DNA from: JBBQXH01 sp963710975
GTDB lineage: Bacteria; Actinomycetota; Thermoleophilia; Gaiellales; Gaiellaceae
DNA length: 64,000 nucleotides
NCBI GenBank assembly: GCA_963710975.1
Contig: CAVQCG010000005.1
Span: forward strand, 248,001-312,000
Direction of reading: 5' to 3'
Below the pieces are notes generated by a model. The model saw only the letters and a program-made list of their open reading frames with translations, was not told where the DNA came from and made no database searches. Position numbers and translations under genes: made by a program. Shown piece by piece: positions 49,994 through 58,470 of this stretch. Each line of letters starts with the position of its first letter. Positions within the stretch are counted from its first letter, which is position 1.

Positions 49994-52092
49994 GCGCGAC
50001 CGAGACACCATCGCGCGAGCGCGTCGACCTCGACATCGGCGGAATGACCTGTGCGTCCTGCGCGGTCAGGGTCGAGAAGAAGCTGAACCGGCTCGACGGC
50101 GTCGAGGCCAGCGTCAACTACGCGACGGAGACGGCGAGCATCCGGTTCGATCCGGCACGGGTGACCCTGGACGAGCTCGTCGGCGCAGTCGGGTCGGCGG
50201 GCTACGAAGCGTCGCCGCCGAGCACGCGCGGTGACGACGCGTCCCGCATGCCGCTTCTGCGCCTTCTCGTCGCTGCGACGCTCACGATCCCGCTCGTCCT
50301 GATCGCGATGATCCCGCCGCTTCAGTTCGACGGCTGGGAATGGGTTGCGCTCGCGCTCGCCGCGCCGGTCGTCCTCTGGTGCGGCTGGCCGTTCCACCGC
50401 GCAACGCTCGTGAACCTGCGGCACGGAGCCGTCACGATGGACACCCTCGTCTCGGTTGGCACGGTGGCCGCCCTCCTCTGGTCGGTCGTTGCGCTCGTGG
50501 CACTCGACGGCGTCGATACCTACTTCGAGGTCGGAGCAGTGATCACCACGCTGATCTTGCTCGGCCGGTTCTTCGAGACCCGGGCCCGTCGGCGCTCGGG
50601 CGCGGCGATTCGATCGCTCCTCGAGCTCGGAGCCCATCAGGCGAACGTCATCCGTGCCGGTACCGAGATCGCGATTCCAGCCGTCGATCTTCGGACGGGC
50701 GACCGCTTCGTCGTGCGTCCGGGCGAGAAGATCGCGACCGACGGCATCGTCGTCGAGGGTGTCTCTGCAGTCGATCAGTCGATGCTGACCGGCGAACCGG
50801 TGCCGGTCGACGTCGAACCCGGCTCCGACGTCACCGGAGCGACCGTCAACACGTCAGGTCGCATCGTCGTCGAGGCAACCCGGGTCGGCGCCGAGACCGC
50901 CCTCGCGCAGATCACCCGGCTCGTCGCTGAAGCTCAGGCCGGCAAGGCTCCTATCCAGCGCCTCGTCGACAGGGTCTCGGCGGTGTTCGTGCCGATCGTC
51001 ATCGGTATCTCCCTGGCGACCCTTGTCGCCTGGCTCGCGATCACGGGCGATGCGACGCAGGCGTTCACCGCGGCAGTCGCCGTTCTCATCATCGCGTGTC
51101 CCTGCGCGCTTGGACTGGCCACACCGACCGCGCTCATGGTCGGTACCGGACGCGGGGCCCAGCTCGGGATCCTGATCCGCGGCCCCGAGATCCTCGAACG
51201 GACACGGCACATCACCACCATCGTCCTCGACAAGACGGGCACCGTGACCGAGGGTCGCATGCAGCTCGTCGACGTCATCCCGCTCAACGGCGCGACTCGA
51301 CCGGAGATCCTACGGATCGCCGGAGCTCTCGAAGACGCGAGCGAGCATCCCGTCGCACGGGCCATCGCGACCGCCGCGCGCGCAGAGGTCGGGCAGCTTC
51401 CAGCGGTCGAGGCATTCGAGAACCGCCCCGGCCTTGGAGTCGTCGGCAGCGTCGAAGGTCACGCTGTCGAGATCGGCAAGAGCCCTGACGGCGTCAAGGT
51501 CAGCTGGGACGGGGTCGAGCGGGCAACGCTCCTCGTGTCGGACACCGTCAAGCCGACGAGCGCCCGCGCGATAGCCGAGCTGAAGGAGCTCGGTCTCACG
51601 CCTGTCCTTCTCACCGGCGATCGTGAGTCGACAGGCCGCGAGATCGCCACGGCCGTGGGGATCGAGCGCGTCGTCGCCGACGTCCTCCCCGAAGACAAGG
51701 TGGCCGAAGTGCGCCGGCTGCAGGCGGCCGGCGAGACCGTGGCCATGGTCGGCGACGGTGTCAACGACGGCCCCGCGCTGGCCCAGGCCGACCTGGGCCT
51801 CGCCGTCGGAACAGGAACAGATGTCGCGATCGAGGCCGCCGACATCACGCTCGTCTCGGGCGACCTTCGTGCCGCCGCAGATGCGATTCGCCTCTCGCGT
51901 CGCGTTCTCGGCACGATCAAGGGCAACCTTTTCTGGGCCTTTGCCTACAACGTCGCGGCGATCCCGCTTGCGGTCGCCGGCGTACTGAACCCGATCATCG
52001 CCGCGGCGGCGATGGCGGCATCGAGCCTCTTCGTCGTCTCGAACTCGCTCCGGCTACGCCGCTTCCGGAGCTCCAGGGAGGTCGTCTCATGA
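49990..52092 (+). CDS. copA: copper-exporting P1B-type ATPase CopA
   Basis: 700 residues. One N-terminal HMA domain (GGMTCASC, Cys21 and Cys24); eight membrane segments; actuator TGEPVPV; the transmembrane metal site IACPCALGLATP; phosphorylation site DKTGTVTEG; SEHPVA nucleotide-binding motif; hinge GDGVNDGPALAQADLG; and NxxY-MxxS type residues near the end (FAYNVAAIPLA, AAAMAASSLFVVSNSLRL) that mark P1B-1 copper pumps. Exports Cu(I). Overlaps copZ and csoR by ATGA junctions. Confidence 0.97.
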   Translation: MSATETPSRERVDLDIGGMTCASCAVRVEKKLNRLDGVEASVNYATETASIRFDPARVTLDELVGAVGSAGYEASPPSTRGDDASRMPLLRLLVAATLTIPLVLIAMIPPLQFDGWEWVALALAAPVVLWCGWPFHRATLVNLRHGAVTMDTLVSVGTVAALLWSVVALVALDGVDTYFEVGAVITTLILLGRFFETRARRRSGAAIRSLLELGAHQANVIRAGTEIAIPAVDLRTGDRFVVRPGEKIATDGIVVEGVSAVDQSMLTGEPVPVDVEPGSDVTGATVNTSGRIVVEATRVGAETALAQITRLVAEAQAGKAPIQRLVDRVSAVFVPIVIGISLATLVAWLAITGDATQAFTAAVAVLIIACPCALGLATPTALMVGTGRGAQLGILIRGPEILERTRHITTIVLDKTGTVTEGRMQLVDVIPLNGATRPEILRIAGALEDASEHPVARAIATAARAEVGQLPAVEAFENRPGLGVVGSVEGHAVEIGKSPDGVKVSWDGVERATLLVSDTVKPTSARAIAELKELGLTPVLLTGDRESTGREIATAVGIERVVADVLPEDKVAEVRRLQAAGETVAMVGDGVNDGPALAQADLGLAVGTGTDVAIEAADITLVSGDLRAAADAIRLSRRVLGTIKGNLFWAFAYNVAAIPLAVAGVLNPIIAAAAMAASSLFVVSNSLRLRRFRSSREVVS

Positions 52093-52379
52093 CGCACGGC
52101 TACGTCGAAGACAAGGATGCGCTCGTCAAGCGGCTCCATCGAATCGAGGGGCAGGTGCGTGGAATCGAGCGCATGGTCGACGAGGAGCGCTACTGCATCG
52201 ACATCCTCACCCAGATCAGCGCGGTCACGACCGCGCTCGACAGCCTCGCCTTCAAGATCCTCGACAGCCACGTCAGCCACTGCGTTTCCGGCGCGCTTGC
52301 TGCCGGAGACTCCGACGTGGCCGAGGCGAAGAGCCGCGAGCTTCTCGATGCCGTCCACCGGTTCGCGCGAGCTCGGTAG
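52089..52379 (+). CDS. csoR: copper-sensing repressor CsoR
   Basis: 96 residues, helical DUF156 fold. Cys36, His61 and Cys65 (YCIDIL and SHVSHC) stand at the same positions as the Cu(I) ligands of mycobacterial CsoR, which separates it from FrmR and RcnR. LVKRLHRIEGQVRGIERM is the family start. Third gene of its own operon; the matching operator is at 49764. Confidence 0.95.
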   Translation: MTHGYVEDKDALVKRLHRIEGQVRGIERMVDEERYCIDILTQISAVTTALDSLAFKILDSHVSHCVSGALAAGDSDVAEAKSRELLDAVHRFARAR

Positions 52380-52767
52380 AAGCGTCCTGCCGTCGTTCGC
52401 GACCCCGCCGATCCTGGCGGCCGCGATCTGGGTCTCGGTCGCCGTCTTCGTCTGGACGAGCGCGTCGACGCTGGAGAAGGTGGTAACCGGGCCGGTTCCG
52501 GGCACGGTGATCATCCTGTTTTCGCTGCTCGACTACGTCCTCTGGCGATCGCGTGGCCGTCCCTGGCACGACTGGAGCGTCATCCTGTTGCTCCTTCCAC
52601 CGATCTTCGCCGGAGTGTGGATCGCAGTCGGGGCGCTCATCCTCGAGGCGCCGTTCACGCGAAACGAGCTCCTCGGGATCTCGGTAGGCCCTGGCGTCGC
52701 GCTCGTCGGGCTGTTGACGACGGTCATCTCCTACCACGGCCGCCACCACCCGGACGAGTACCGATAG
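52348..52767 (+). CDS. small membrane protein, start uncertain
   Basis: 139 residues if started at ATG 52348, which overlaps csoR by 32 nt; no other ATG, GTG or TTG in frame opens before the first helix. Four hydrophobic segments: PPILAAAIWVSVAVFVW, GTVIILFSLLDYVLW, WSVILLLLPPIFAGVWIAVGALIL and GVALVGLLTTVISYHG, with a His-rich end (HGRHHPDEYR). Composition and hydrophobic periodicity favour a real gene. Position after csoR suggests the copper operon continues, but no copper motif is seen. Confidence 0.55.
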   Translation: MPSTGSRELGRSVLPSFATPPILAAAIWVSVAVFVWTSASTLEKVVTGPVPGTVIILFSLLDYVLWRSRGRPWHDWSVILLLLPPIFAGVWIAVGALILEAPFTRNELLGISVGPGVALVGLLTTVISYHGRHHPDEYR

Positions 52768-52817
52768 CGGCGGTCAGCCGGCGCGCGCACGCACACCCGT
52801 CCGCATAGGATCCTCGC

Positions 52818-53840
52818 GTGATCGCGCCAGACCTCCTCGAACGCGCTCGGGAGCTTCATGCGACCAATCCGGTCGTCGAGGGTCACTCGGACATCGCCGT
52901 CGACATCCGTCGGCGGCGCCTCGCCGGTGAGCGGTCGCCGCTTCGAGACGACTACCTGAAACGGCTTCGCGAAGGCGGCGTGCGCTTCCAGATGCTCATG
53001 GTCGGCGGAGACATCCCCATGGGTGGAGACGGCAAGGCAACGCTGCGGGCGCTCGAGATGATCGACGACGTCCTTTCCGAGCTTGCCGACTGCACCGATT
53101 GCCGACTCGTCGACGATGCGACCGACCTCGACGAGGCAATCGAGGAGGACCAGGTCGGGCTCATCCTCCATTTCGAGGGCTGCCGGCCGCTCGAGCCTGT
53201 CGGGGCGGGTCAGGGATCGCCGCTCCCGGACTTCGTCAAGCTCGGCCTGCGCTCGGTCCAGCTCACCTGGAACGGCGGCAACCGCTTCGCGGACGGCGTC
53301 GGCGTCGAAGCACCCGGAGGGCTCACCGAGGAGGGACGCGCCCTGGTCGCCGAGCTCGAGCGGCACCGGATTCTGATCGATGTCTCCCACCTCGCCGAGC
53401 GGGGATTCTGGGAGCTCTCCGAGATCGTTCGCGGGCCGTTCATCGCGTCACACGCAAACGCGCATGCAGTGTGCTCGCACCGGCGAAACCTGAAGGATGA
53501 CCAGATCCGCGCGATCGCCGAATCGGGCGGCCTCGTCGGCGTGTGCTTCGTGTCGGACTTCATCGGAGAGGCGGCGACACTCGATCTGCTGCTCGACCAC
53601 GTCGACCACCTGGTCGGTCTGGTCGGTGTCGATGCGGTTGGTGTCGGGCCCGACTACGTCGAGTTCGCGCCCGACCTGATGCCCCAGCTCGAGTTCCCCG
53701 AGGGCCTTCGACGAGTCGAGACGCTGCCCGTGTTCACCGCCGGCCTCCTGGGACGTGGCTACTCCGAGGCCGACGCGATGAAAATCGTCGGAGGCAACTC
53801 GCTCCGCGTGCTGCGCGCCGTTCTGCCGGCGAGCCCGTGA
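52818..53840 (+). CDS. membrane dipeptidase (peptidase family M19)
   Basis: 340 residues. M19 landmarks in order: VVEGHSDIAVD (first metal His and Asp), LILHFEGCRPL (bridging Glu), RSVQLTWNGGNRFADG, DVSHLAERGFWEL and FIASHANAHAVCSHRRNLKDDQI (second His pair), VGVGPDYV. Cuts dipeptides, often with a D-residue or dehydro side. No signal peptide, so cytoplasmic. TAGGAT at 52806-52811 lies 6 nt before the GTG. Followed at 28 nt by the dehydratase genes. Confidence 0.92.
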   Translation: MIAPDLLERARELHATNPVVEGHSDIAVDIRRRRLAGERSPLRDDYLKRLREGGVRFQMLMVGGDIPMGGDGKATLRALEMIDDVLSELADCTDCRLVDDATDLDEAIEEDQVGLILHFEGCRPLEPVGAGQGSPLPDFVKLGLRSVQLTWNGGNRFADGVGVEAPGGLTEEGRALVAELERHRILIDVSHLAERGFWELSEIVRGPFIASHANAHAVCSHRRNLKDDQIRAIAESGGLVGVCFVSDFIGEAATLDLLLDHVDHLVGLVGVDAVGVGPDYVEFAPDLMPQLEFPEGLRRVETLPVFTAGLLGRGYSEADAMKIVGGNSLRVLRAVLPASP

Positions 53841-53868
53841 CCAGCCGGCCGGCGGTACGCTCACGCCG

Positions 53869-54282
53869 ATGGACGACTTCGACCCGCGACGCGACTACCC
53901 GCTCGGCACGACACGCCCGGATCTCGTCCGGACGCCGTCGGGCCGCAGCCTCGAGGATCTGACGCTCGCGGCGCTGCGCCGTGGCGATGTCGCGGCGGAG
54001 GATCTGCGGGCGACGCCGGAGACACTCCGTCGCCAGGCTTCGGTCGCCGCGGTTTCGGGGCGCGCTCAGCTTGCCGAAAACCTGGGCCGAGCGGCCGAGC
54101 TGACCACCGTTCCGGACGACGTGATCCTCGAGGTCTACACCGCCCTTCGTCCGCACAGATCGACCGCTGCAGAGCTCGATGCGTGGGCGACCAGGCTCGA
54201 GAGCGAGTTCGGGGCTCGGGACACCGCGGCGCTGGTGCGGGAGGCGCGAGCTGTCTATGCCGAGCGCAGGCTCCTCGCATGA
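53869..54282 (+). CDS. B12-dependent diol/glycerol dehydratase small subunit
   Basis: 137 residues. RDYPLGTTRPDLVRTPSGRSLEDLTLAALRRGDVAAEDLRATPETLRRQA and VPDDVILEVYTALRPHRSTAAELDAWATRLE match PduE/DhaE. It stands before the large subunit, whereas in enteric pdu operons it comes last. Stop overlaps the large subunit start (ATGA). TACGCT at 53856-53861 lies 7 nt before the ATG. Confidence 0.9.
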   Translation: MDDFDPRRDYPLGTTRPDLVRTPSGRSLEDLTLAALRRGDVAAEDLRATPETLRRQASVAAVSGRAQLAENLGRAAELTTVPDDVILEVYTALRPHRSTAAELDAWATRLESEFGARDTAALVREARAVYAERRLLA

Positions 54283-56009
54283 CCGAGTCCAAACGCAGCG
54301 AGGCCCGTCTCGCACGCGCCGTGCGCAAGGAAGTGATCCTGTCGCCGGCACCCCAGCTCGGGCTGGTCGCGATGGACGGGCCTGGTGATCCCGAGCCGAG
54401 CCTCGTCGTCGAAGGCGGCCGTGTGCTCGAGATGGACGGCCGGCGCTGCGAGGACTTCGACATCATCGACAGGTTCATCGCCTGCCACGGCCTCGACCTG
54501 GACGTCGCGGAGGAGACTCGCGGGCTGACAGACGAAGAGATCGCCCATCGACTCGTGGACGTCGACGTATCCCGCGAGGCTCTCGTCCGCCTTTCGCGCG
54601 GGCTCACCCCGGCGCGGCTCGCGCGGATCGCTTCGTTGCTCGACGCGGTCGAGATGATGTTCGCGCTGAAGAAGCTGCGTGCCCGCAAGCGTCCAGCGAA
54701 CCAGGCACACGTCACGAATCGCAAGGAGAACCCGGCCCTTCTCGCGGCCGACGCGGCCGAGGCGGCTACCCGCGGCTTCGCCGAGGTCGAGACGACCGTC
54801 GGGGTCGCCCGCTACGCGCCCCTGAACGCGATGGCGATACTCGTCGGATCGCAGACGGGGCGGCCCGGTGTGATCACGCAGTGCGCAGTCGAGGAGCGGC
54901 GCAACCTGCAGCTCGGCATCCTCGGGCTCACCACGTACTCCGAGACGCTGTCGGTGTACGGCACGGAGCCGTGCTTCGTCGACGGAGACGACACTCCCTG
55001 GTCGAAGGCGTTCCTCGCGTCCGCCTATGCGTCGCGCGGCATCAAGGTGCGGTTCACGTCCGGAGCAGGCTCCGAGGCCCTGATGGGTCATGCCGAAGGA
55101 TGCTCGATGCTCTACCTCGAGACGCGGTGCCTCTGTGCGATTCGCTCGGCGGGCTCCCAGGGCGTCCAGAACGGCGGCATCAGCTGCGTCGCGCTGGCGT
55201 TGAGCGTCCCCGCCGGAACGCGTGAGATCCTCGCCGAGAACCTCGTCGCCGCGTGGCTCGACCTCGAGGTGGCTTCGGGGAACGACGCGATCGCATCCCA
55301 CTCGGCGATCCGCAAGACGGCCAAGCTGATGGGTCAGTTCCTGCCCGGGACGGATTTCGTGACGTCGGGCTACAGCGTCATGCCGCGCTACGACAACGTG
55401 TTCGGGGGCGGGAACTTCGACGCCGACGACCTCGACGAGTGGCTGACGATCCAGCGCGACTGGCAGGTCGACGCCGGCATCGAGCCGGTTGCGGAGGACG
55501 CGCTGCTCGCCGTTCGTGAGCGTGCGGCGCGCGCGATTCGGGCCGTGTTCGCCGCGTTCGGATTCCCGCGGATCAGCGAGGAGGAAGTCGAGCTCGCAAC
55601 GACGGGCTACGACAGCCGAGACCTGCCCGACCGTGACCGCGCCGCCGACGTGGCGGCTGGCGACCGCGTCCTCGCCGAGGGCATCTCGGGGCTCGACGTC
55701 GCGCGAGCGCTCGACGAGGCCGGCTTCGTCGATGTGGCGGAGGCGGTACTCGGGATGCAGCGCCTGCGCGTCAGCGGTGACTACCTCCAGACGTCGGCGA
55801 TCGTCAGACCGGACTGGGTGGTCGATTCAGCGGTGAACAACCCCAACGACTACGCCGGGCCCGGGACCGGGTACCGGCTCGAAGGCGAGCGCTGGGAACG
55901 CCTGCAGGCACTGCCACACCGGGTGGGCTGCCGGCTCCCTGGCGACCGAGGACGGCTCGGGAGGCCCCACGCTCGTCGCTCGGAGCGAGGTGTCGGCGGA
56001 TCGCCGTGA
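54279..56009 (+). CDS. B12-dependent diol/glycerol dehydratase large subunit
   Basis: 576 residues in this frame. QAHVTNRKENPALLAADAAEAATRGFAEVETTVGVARYAPLNAMAILVGSQ, PWSKAFLASAYASRGIKVRFTSGAGSEALMG, LYLETRCLCAIRSAGSQGVQNGGISC and GMQRLRVSGDYLQTSAI are core TIM-barrel sequence of PduC/DhaB1. Family similarity ends near GTGYRLEGERWERLQALP; the last ~30 residues (Arg/Gly/Pro-rich) look out of frame. Removing one base near 55915-55935 would fuse it to the medium subunit that follows as one 742-residue protein. Converts 1,2-diols or glycerol to aldehydes by a radical mechanism. Confidence 0.9.
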   Translation: MTESKRSEARLARAVRKEVILSPAPQLGLVAMDGPGDPEPSLVVEGGRVLEMDGRRCEDFDIIDRFIACHGLDLDVAEETRGLTDEEIAHRLVDVDVSREALVRLSRGLTPARLARIASLLDAVEMMFALKKLRARKRPANQAHVTNRKENPALLAADAAEAATRGFAEVETTVGVARYAPLNAMAILVGSQTGRPGVITQCAVEERRNLQLGILGLTTYSETLSVYGTEPCFVDGDDTPWSKAFLASAYASRGIKVRFTSGAGSEALMGHAEGCSMLYLETRCLCAIRSAGSQGVQNGGISCVALALSVPAGTREILAENLVAAWLDLEVASGNDAIASHSAIRKTAKLMGQFLPGTDFVTSGYSVMPRYDNVFGGGNFDADDLDEWLTIQRDWQVDAGIEPVAEDALLAVRERAARAIRAVFAAFGFPRISEEEVELATTGYDSRDLPDRDRAADVAAGDRVLAEGISGLDVARALDEAGFVDVAEAVLGMQRLRVSGDYLQTSAIVRPDWVVDSAVNNPNDYAGPGTGYRLEGERWERLQALPHRVGCRLPGDRGRLGRPHARRSERGVGGSP

Positions 56010-56508
56010 GGACGAAGTCGTCGTCGCTGTCGGGCCTGCGTTCCTCGACGGCCTGCGCGAGACGATCGACGGGCTGCCGCACGAAGCAGTGCTTTCCGCC
56101 CTCGTCGACGGGATCCGCGAGGGTGCCGCCACCCCACGAATCGTCCGCATCCGCCGCTCGTCCGACGTGGCCTTCATCGGACACGACGGCGCGTCGCTCT
56201 CCGGTTCCGGGATCGCGATCGGCCTCCAGTCGAAGGGGACGGCGGTCATCCATCGCGCCGATCTGCAGCCGCTCGACAACCTCGAGCTGTTCGGGATGGC
56301 TCCCCTGCTCACGCTCGACTCCTACCGGGCGATCGGGCGAAACGCCGCCGCCTATGCCCTCGGAAACCGGCCGAGCCCCGTTCCGGTCGAGATCGACAAC
56401 TTCGCCCGCGCCAAGCTGATCGTCAAGACGACGCTCATGCACGCGCGCGAGACGGACGCGGTCGACCCCGACGCTCCGCCTGTCGAGCTCTCGCTCGAGC
56501 TCGCCTGA
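55990..56508 (+). CDS. B12-dependent diol/glycerol dehydratase medium subunit (probably fused to the large one)
   Basis: 172 residues from GTG 55990. EDEVVVAVGPAFLDGLRETIDGLPHEAVLSALVDGI, VVRI-type strand, SSDVAFIGHDGASLSGSGIAIGLQSKGTAVIHRADLQPLDNLELFGMAPLLTLDSYRAIGRNAAAYA is PduD/DhaC sequence. In-frame sequence upstream (LATEDGSGGPTLVARSEVSADRRE) looks coding, supporting a fused large-medium chain broken by a one-base insertion. No reactivating factor (DdrA/B) or microcompartment gene is nearby. A hairpin terminator follows. Confidence 0.88.
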   Translation: MSADRREDEVVVAVGPAFLDGLRETIDGLPHEAVLSALVDGIREGAATPRIVRIRRSSDVAFIGHDGASLSGSGIAIGLQSKGTAVIHRADLQPLDNLELFGMAPLLTLDSYRAIGRNAAAYALGNRPSPVPVEIDNFARAKLIVKTTLMHARETDAVDPDAPPVELSLELA

Positions 56509-56509
56509 A

Positions 56510-56542
56510 GAGGGGCCGGCTCAGTTCGGACGCCGGCCCCTC
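56510..56542. terminator. bidirectional hairpin terminator
   Basis: GAGGGGCCGGC pairs exactly with GCCGGCCCCTC (11 bp) across an 11-nt loop, 2 nt after the dehydratase stop and 12 nt before the convergent tautomerase stop. No T-run, as often in GC-rich actinobacteria. Confidence 0.65.
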
Positions 56543-56554
56543 CCCAGATCGACG

Positions 56555-56746
56555 TCAGCTTCCGGCGTTCCCCGCCACGCCCCACTGTCCCGGAGCGACG
56601 CCCGTCACGATCACGGTCGTGTGATCGCGGACACCCTCGTCGTCGCAGGCGCGACAGAGCGCGTCGGTCATCTCCTTGATGATCTTCGCCGACGCGTTGG
56701 GATCGGTGATGCGGCGGTCGTAGAGCTTTACCTCGATCAACGGCAC
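56555..56746 (-). CDS. 4-oxalocrotonate tautomerase-family protein
   Basis: 63 residues. MPLIEVKLYDRRITD: after Met removal Pro1 is the catalytic base of the tautomerase superfamily; the Arg at the usual second active-site position is not obvious, so the reaction may differ. AKIIKEMTDALCRACDDEGVRDHTTVIVTGVAPGQWGVAG is standard length and shape. Forms hexamers. A good AGGAGG site lies before the GTG. Downstream of the SDR gene with a 36-nt gap, probably the same operon. Confidence 0.85.
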   Translation of the reverse strand: MPLIEVKLYDRRITDPNASAKIIKEMTDALCRACDDEGVRDHTTVIVTGVAPGQWGVAGNAGS

Positions 56747-56782
56747 GGAGCCTCCTCTCGCTCGGGTCTACCGCAATCGTAT

Positions 56783-57547
56783 TCAGCGAGCGAGGTACCC
56801 GCCGTCGATCGGAAGTACGTGTCCCGTCACGTAGCGCGCAGCAGGGGAGACGAGGAATGCCACCACGTCCGCGATCTCTTCCTCTCTGCCCCAGCGACCC
56901 ATCGGGATCCGCCCGCTGATCTCCTCGAACCGCGGCGTGTTCGCGCGAAGCTCCTCCGTCATCTCCGTTTCGATCCAGCCGGGCGCGACGGCGTTCACCC
57001 TGATCCCGAGCGGCGCCCATTCGTTCGACTGAGATTTCGTCAGCTGGGCCACCCCGCCCTTGCTCGACGAGTAGGCCATGACGTTGACACCGCCGAAGAA
57101 CGACAGTTGGGAGCCGCAGTGGACGATGCAGCCACCCGAGCCCTGGGCGACGAACCGGCGCGCGGCCGCCCGCGAGACGGCAAAGGCTGCGGTGAGGTTC
57201 ACGTCGATGACGCGACGCCAGTTCTCGAGCGTCACGTCGAGGGCCGGCGTACGGTCGATGAGGCCGGCGTTGCAGACCGCGATGTCCAGACGGCCAAACG
57301 TGTCCGCCACCTCGTCGACCGAGCGCTCCGCCGCCTCCGCGTCGGTCATGTCTGCACGGACGACGAGAGCCCGCCGGCCGAGGGCTTCGATCTCGCGCAC
57401 CGTCTCGGCGCCGTCTCCGCGCTGGACAAGCCCGATGTTCGCGCCGAGCCGCGCGAGCACGACCGCTGTCGCGCGCCCGATTCCGCGGCTCGCACCCGTC
57501 ACGAGCGCGGTGTTGCCCGCGAGGAACGGCGTGAACACCTCCGTCAT
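56783..57547 (-). CDS. short-chain dehydrogenase/reductase
   Basis: 254 residues. Cofactor site ALVTGASRGIG, RADMTDAEAAE, NAGLIDRTPALDVTLENWRRVIDVNLTAAF, catalytic Ser in IVHCGSQLSFFGG and YSSSK (Tyr and Lys), then GIRVNAVAPGWIETEM. Overall closest in pattern to gluconate 5-dehydrogenase / KduD-type sugar-acid reductases (SQLSFFGG). The ATG overlaps the stop of the formate/nitrite channel gene. Substrate not proven. Confidence 0.9.
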   Translation of the reverse strand: MTEVFTPFLAGNTALVTGASRGIGRATAVVLARLGANIGLVQRGDGAETVREIEALGRRALVVRADMTDAEAAERSVDEVADTFGRLDIAVCNAGLIDRTPALDVTLENWRRVIDVNLTAAFAVSRAAARRFVAQGSGGCIVHCGSQLSFFGGVNVMAYSSSKGGVAQLTKSQSNEWAPLGIRVNAVAPGWIETEMTEELRANTPRFEEISGRIPMGRWGREEEIADVVAFLVSPAARYVTGHVLPIDGGYLAR

Positions 57548-58425
57548 TCGGAGCGTTGCCCCCGCAGGTACACGAACCAGTAGAGGGCTGCGACCAGGAC
57601 CACGCCCCCGATCACGTTGCCGATGGTGACCGGGATGAGGTTGTCGACGATGAACGAGCTCCAAGTGAGGCCCGAAAGGTCGGGTGGCTCGGATAGGGAG
57701 TCGACGAAACCGGCGTCGGATTTCACGAACAGCCCGAACGGGATGAAGTACATGTTCGCGACCGAGTGCTCGAAGCCCGAAGCGACGAACGCGGCGATCG
57801 GCGGCACGATGGCCAGAATCCTGTCGGCGGTCGACCGCGCGCTGTAGCAGAGCCACACGGCCAGGCAGACGAGCGCGTTGCAGAGCACGCCGAGGGCCAC
57901 TGCCTGGCCGAAGCCGAGGCTCGTCTTCGCGACCGCGATCGAGAGCGCCTGATCGCCGACCGCTCCGTTCGCGAACGTGTACTCCTTCGCTGCGAACATC
58001 AGACCCGCGGTCGCGAGAGCGCCGACGAAGTTCCCGCAGTACACGATCGTCCAGTTGCGAAGGACCTGCACCGTCGAAATCCGCCGGCTCGCCCAGGCCA
58101 TCACGATCAGGTTGTTGCCCGTGAAGAGCTCGGCGCCTGCGACCACGACGAGGATCAGGCCGAGCGAGAACGAAAGGCCTCCGAGGAGCCGCCCGACCCC
58201 GTATGGGAGGCCGCCGGCCCCGGTCGTCACCGTCGTCGCGAAGACTGCTCCCATCGCGATGAACGCTCCGGCGAGAACCGAGAGCGCGACCAGGGTCGCA
58301 AGATCGAGGCTCGCCTTCGTCCGACCGATGTCCTCCGCCTTCCGCGCCATCGCAGCAGGCGGCAAGGCGTCGACCCCCGATGCGGGGAAGCTTGTGGGCG
58401 TTGGCGTGACGGGGTCGGCGGCCAT
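57544..58425 (-). CDS. formate/nitrite transporter family channel
   Basis: 293 residues, six membrane segments with a ~55-residue N-terminal tail. VVAGAELFTGNNLIVMAWASRRIS and NFVGALATAGLMF, later LGVLCNALVCLAVWL and GFEHSVANMYFIPFGLF: the FNT signatures, including the central His of the GFEHS(V/I)ANMY motif. Moves formate, nitrite or related small anions as a pentamer. Its gene overlaps the SDR start (ATGA), an unusual pairing. Confidence 0.93.
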   Translation of the reverse strand: MAADPVTPTPTSFPASGVDALPPAAMARKAEDIGRTKASLDLATLVALSVLAGAFIAMGAVFATTVTTGAGGLPYGVGRLLGGLSFSLGLILVVVAGAELFTGNNLIVMAWASRRISTVQVLRNWTIVYCGNFVGALATAGLMFAAKEYTFANGAVGDQALSIAVAKTSLGFGQAVALGVLCNALVCLAVWLCYSARSTADRILAIVPPIAAFVASGFEHSVANMYFIPFGLFVKSDAGFVDSLSEPPDLSGLTWSSFIVDNLIPVTIGNVIGGVVLVAALYWFVYLRGQRSE

Positions 58426-58470
58426 CTCCGCGCCGGTTCGCCACCGGCGGAGGTACCCCTTCCCGTGTCT

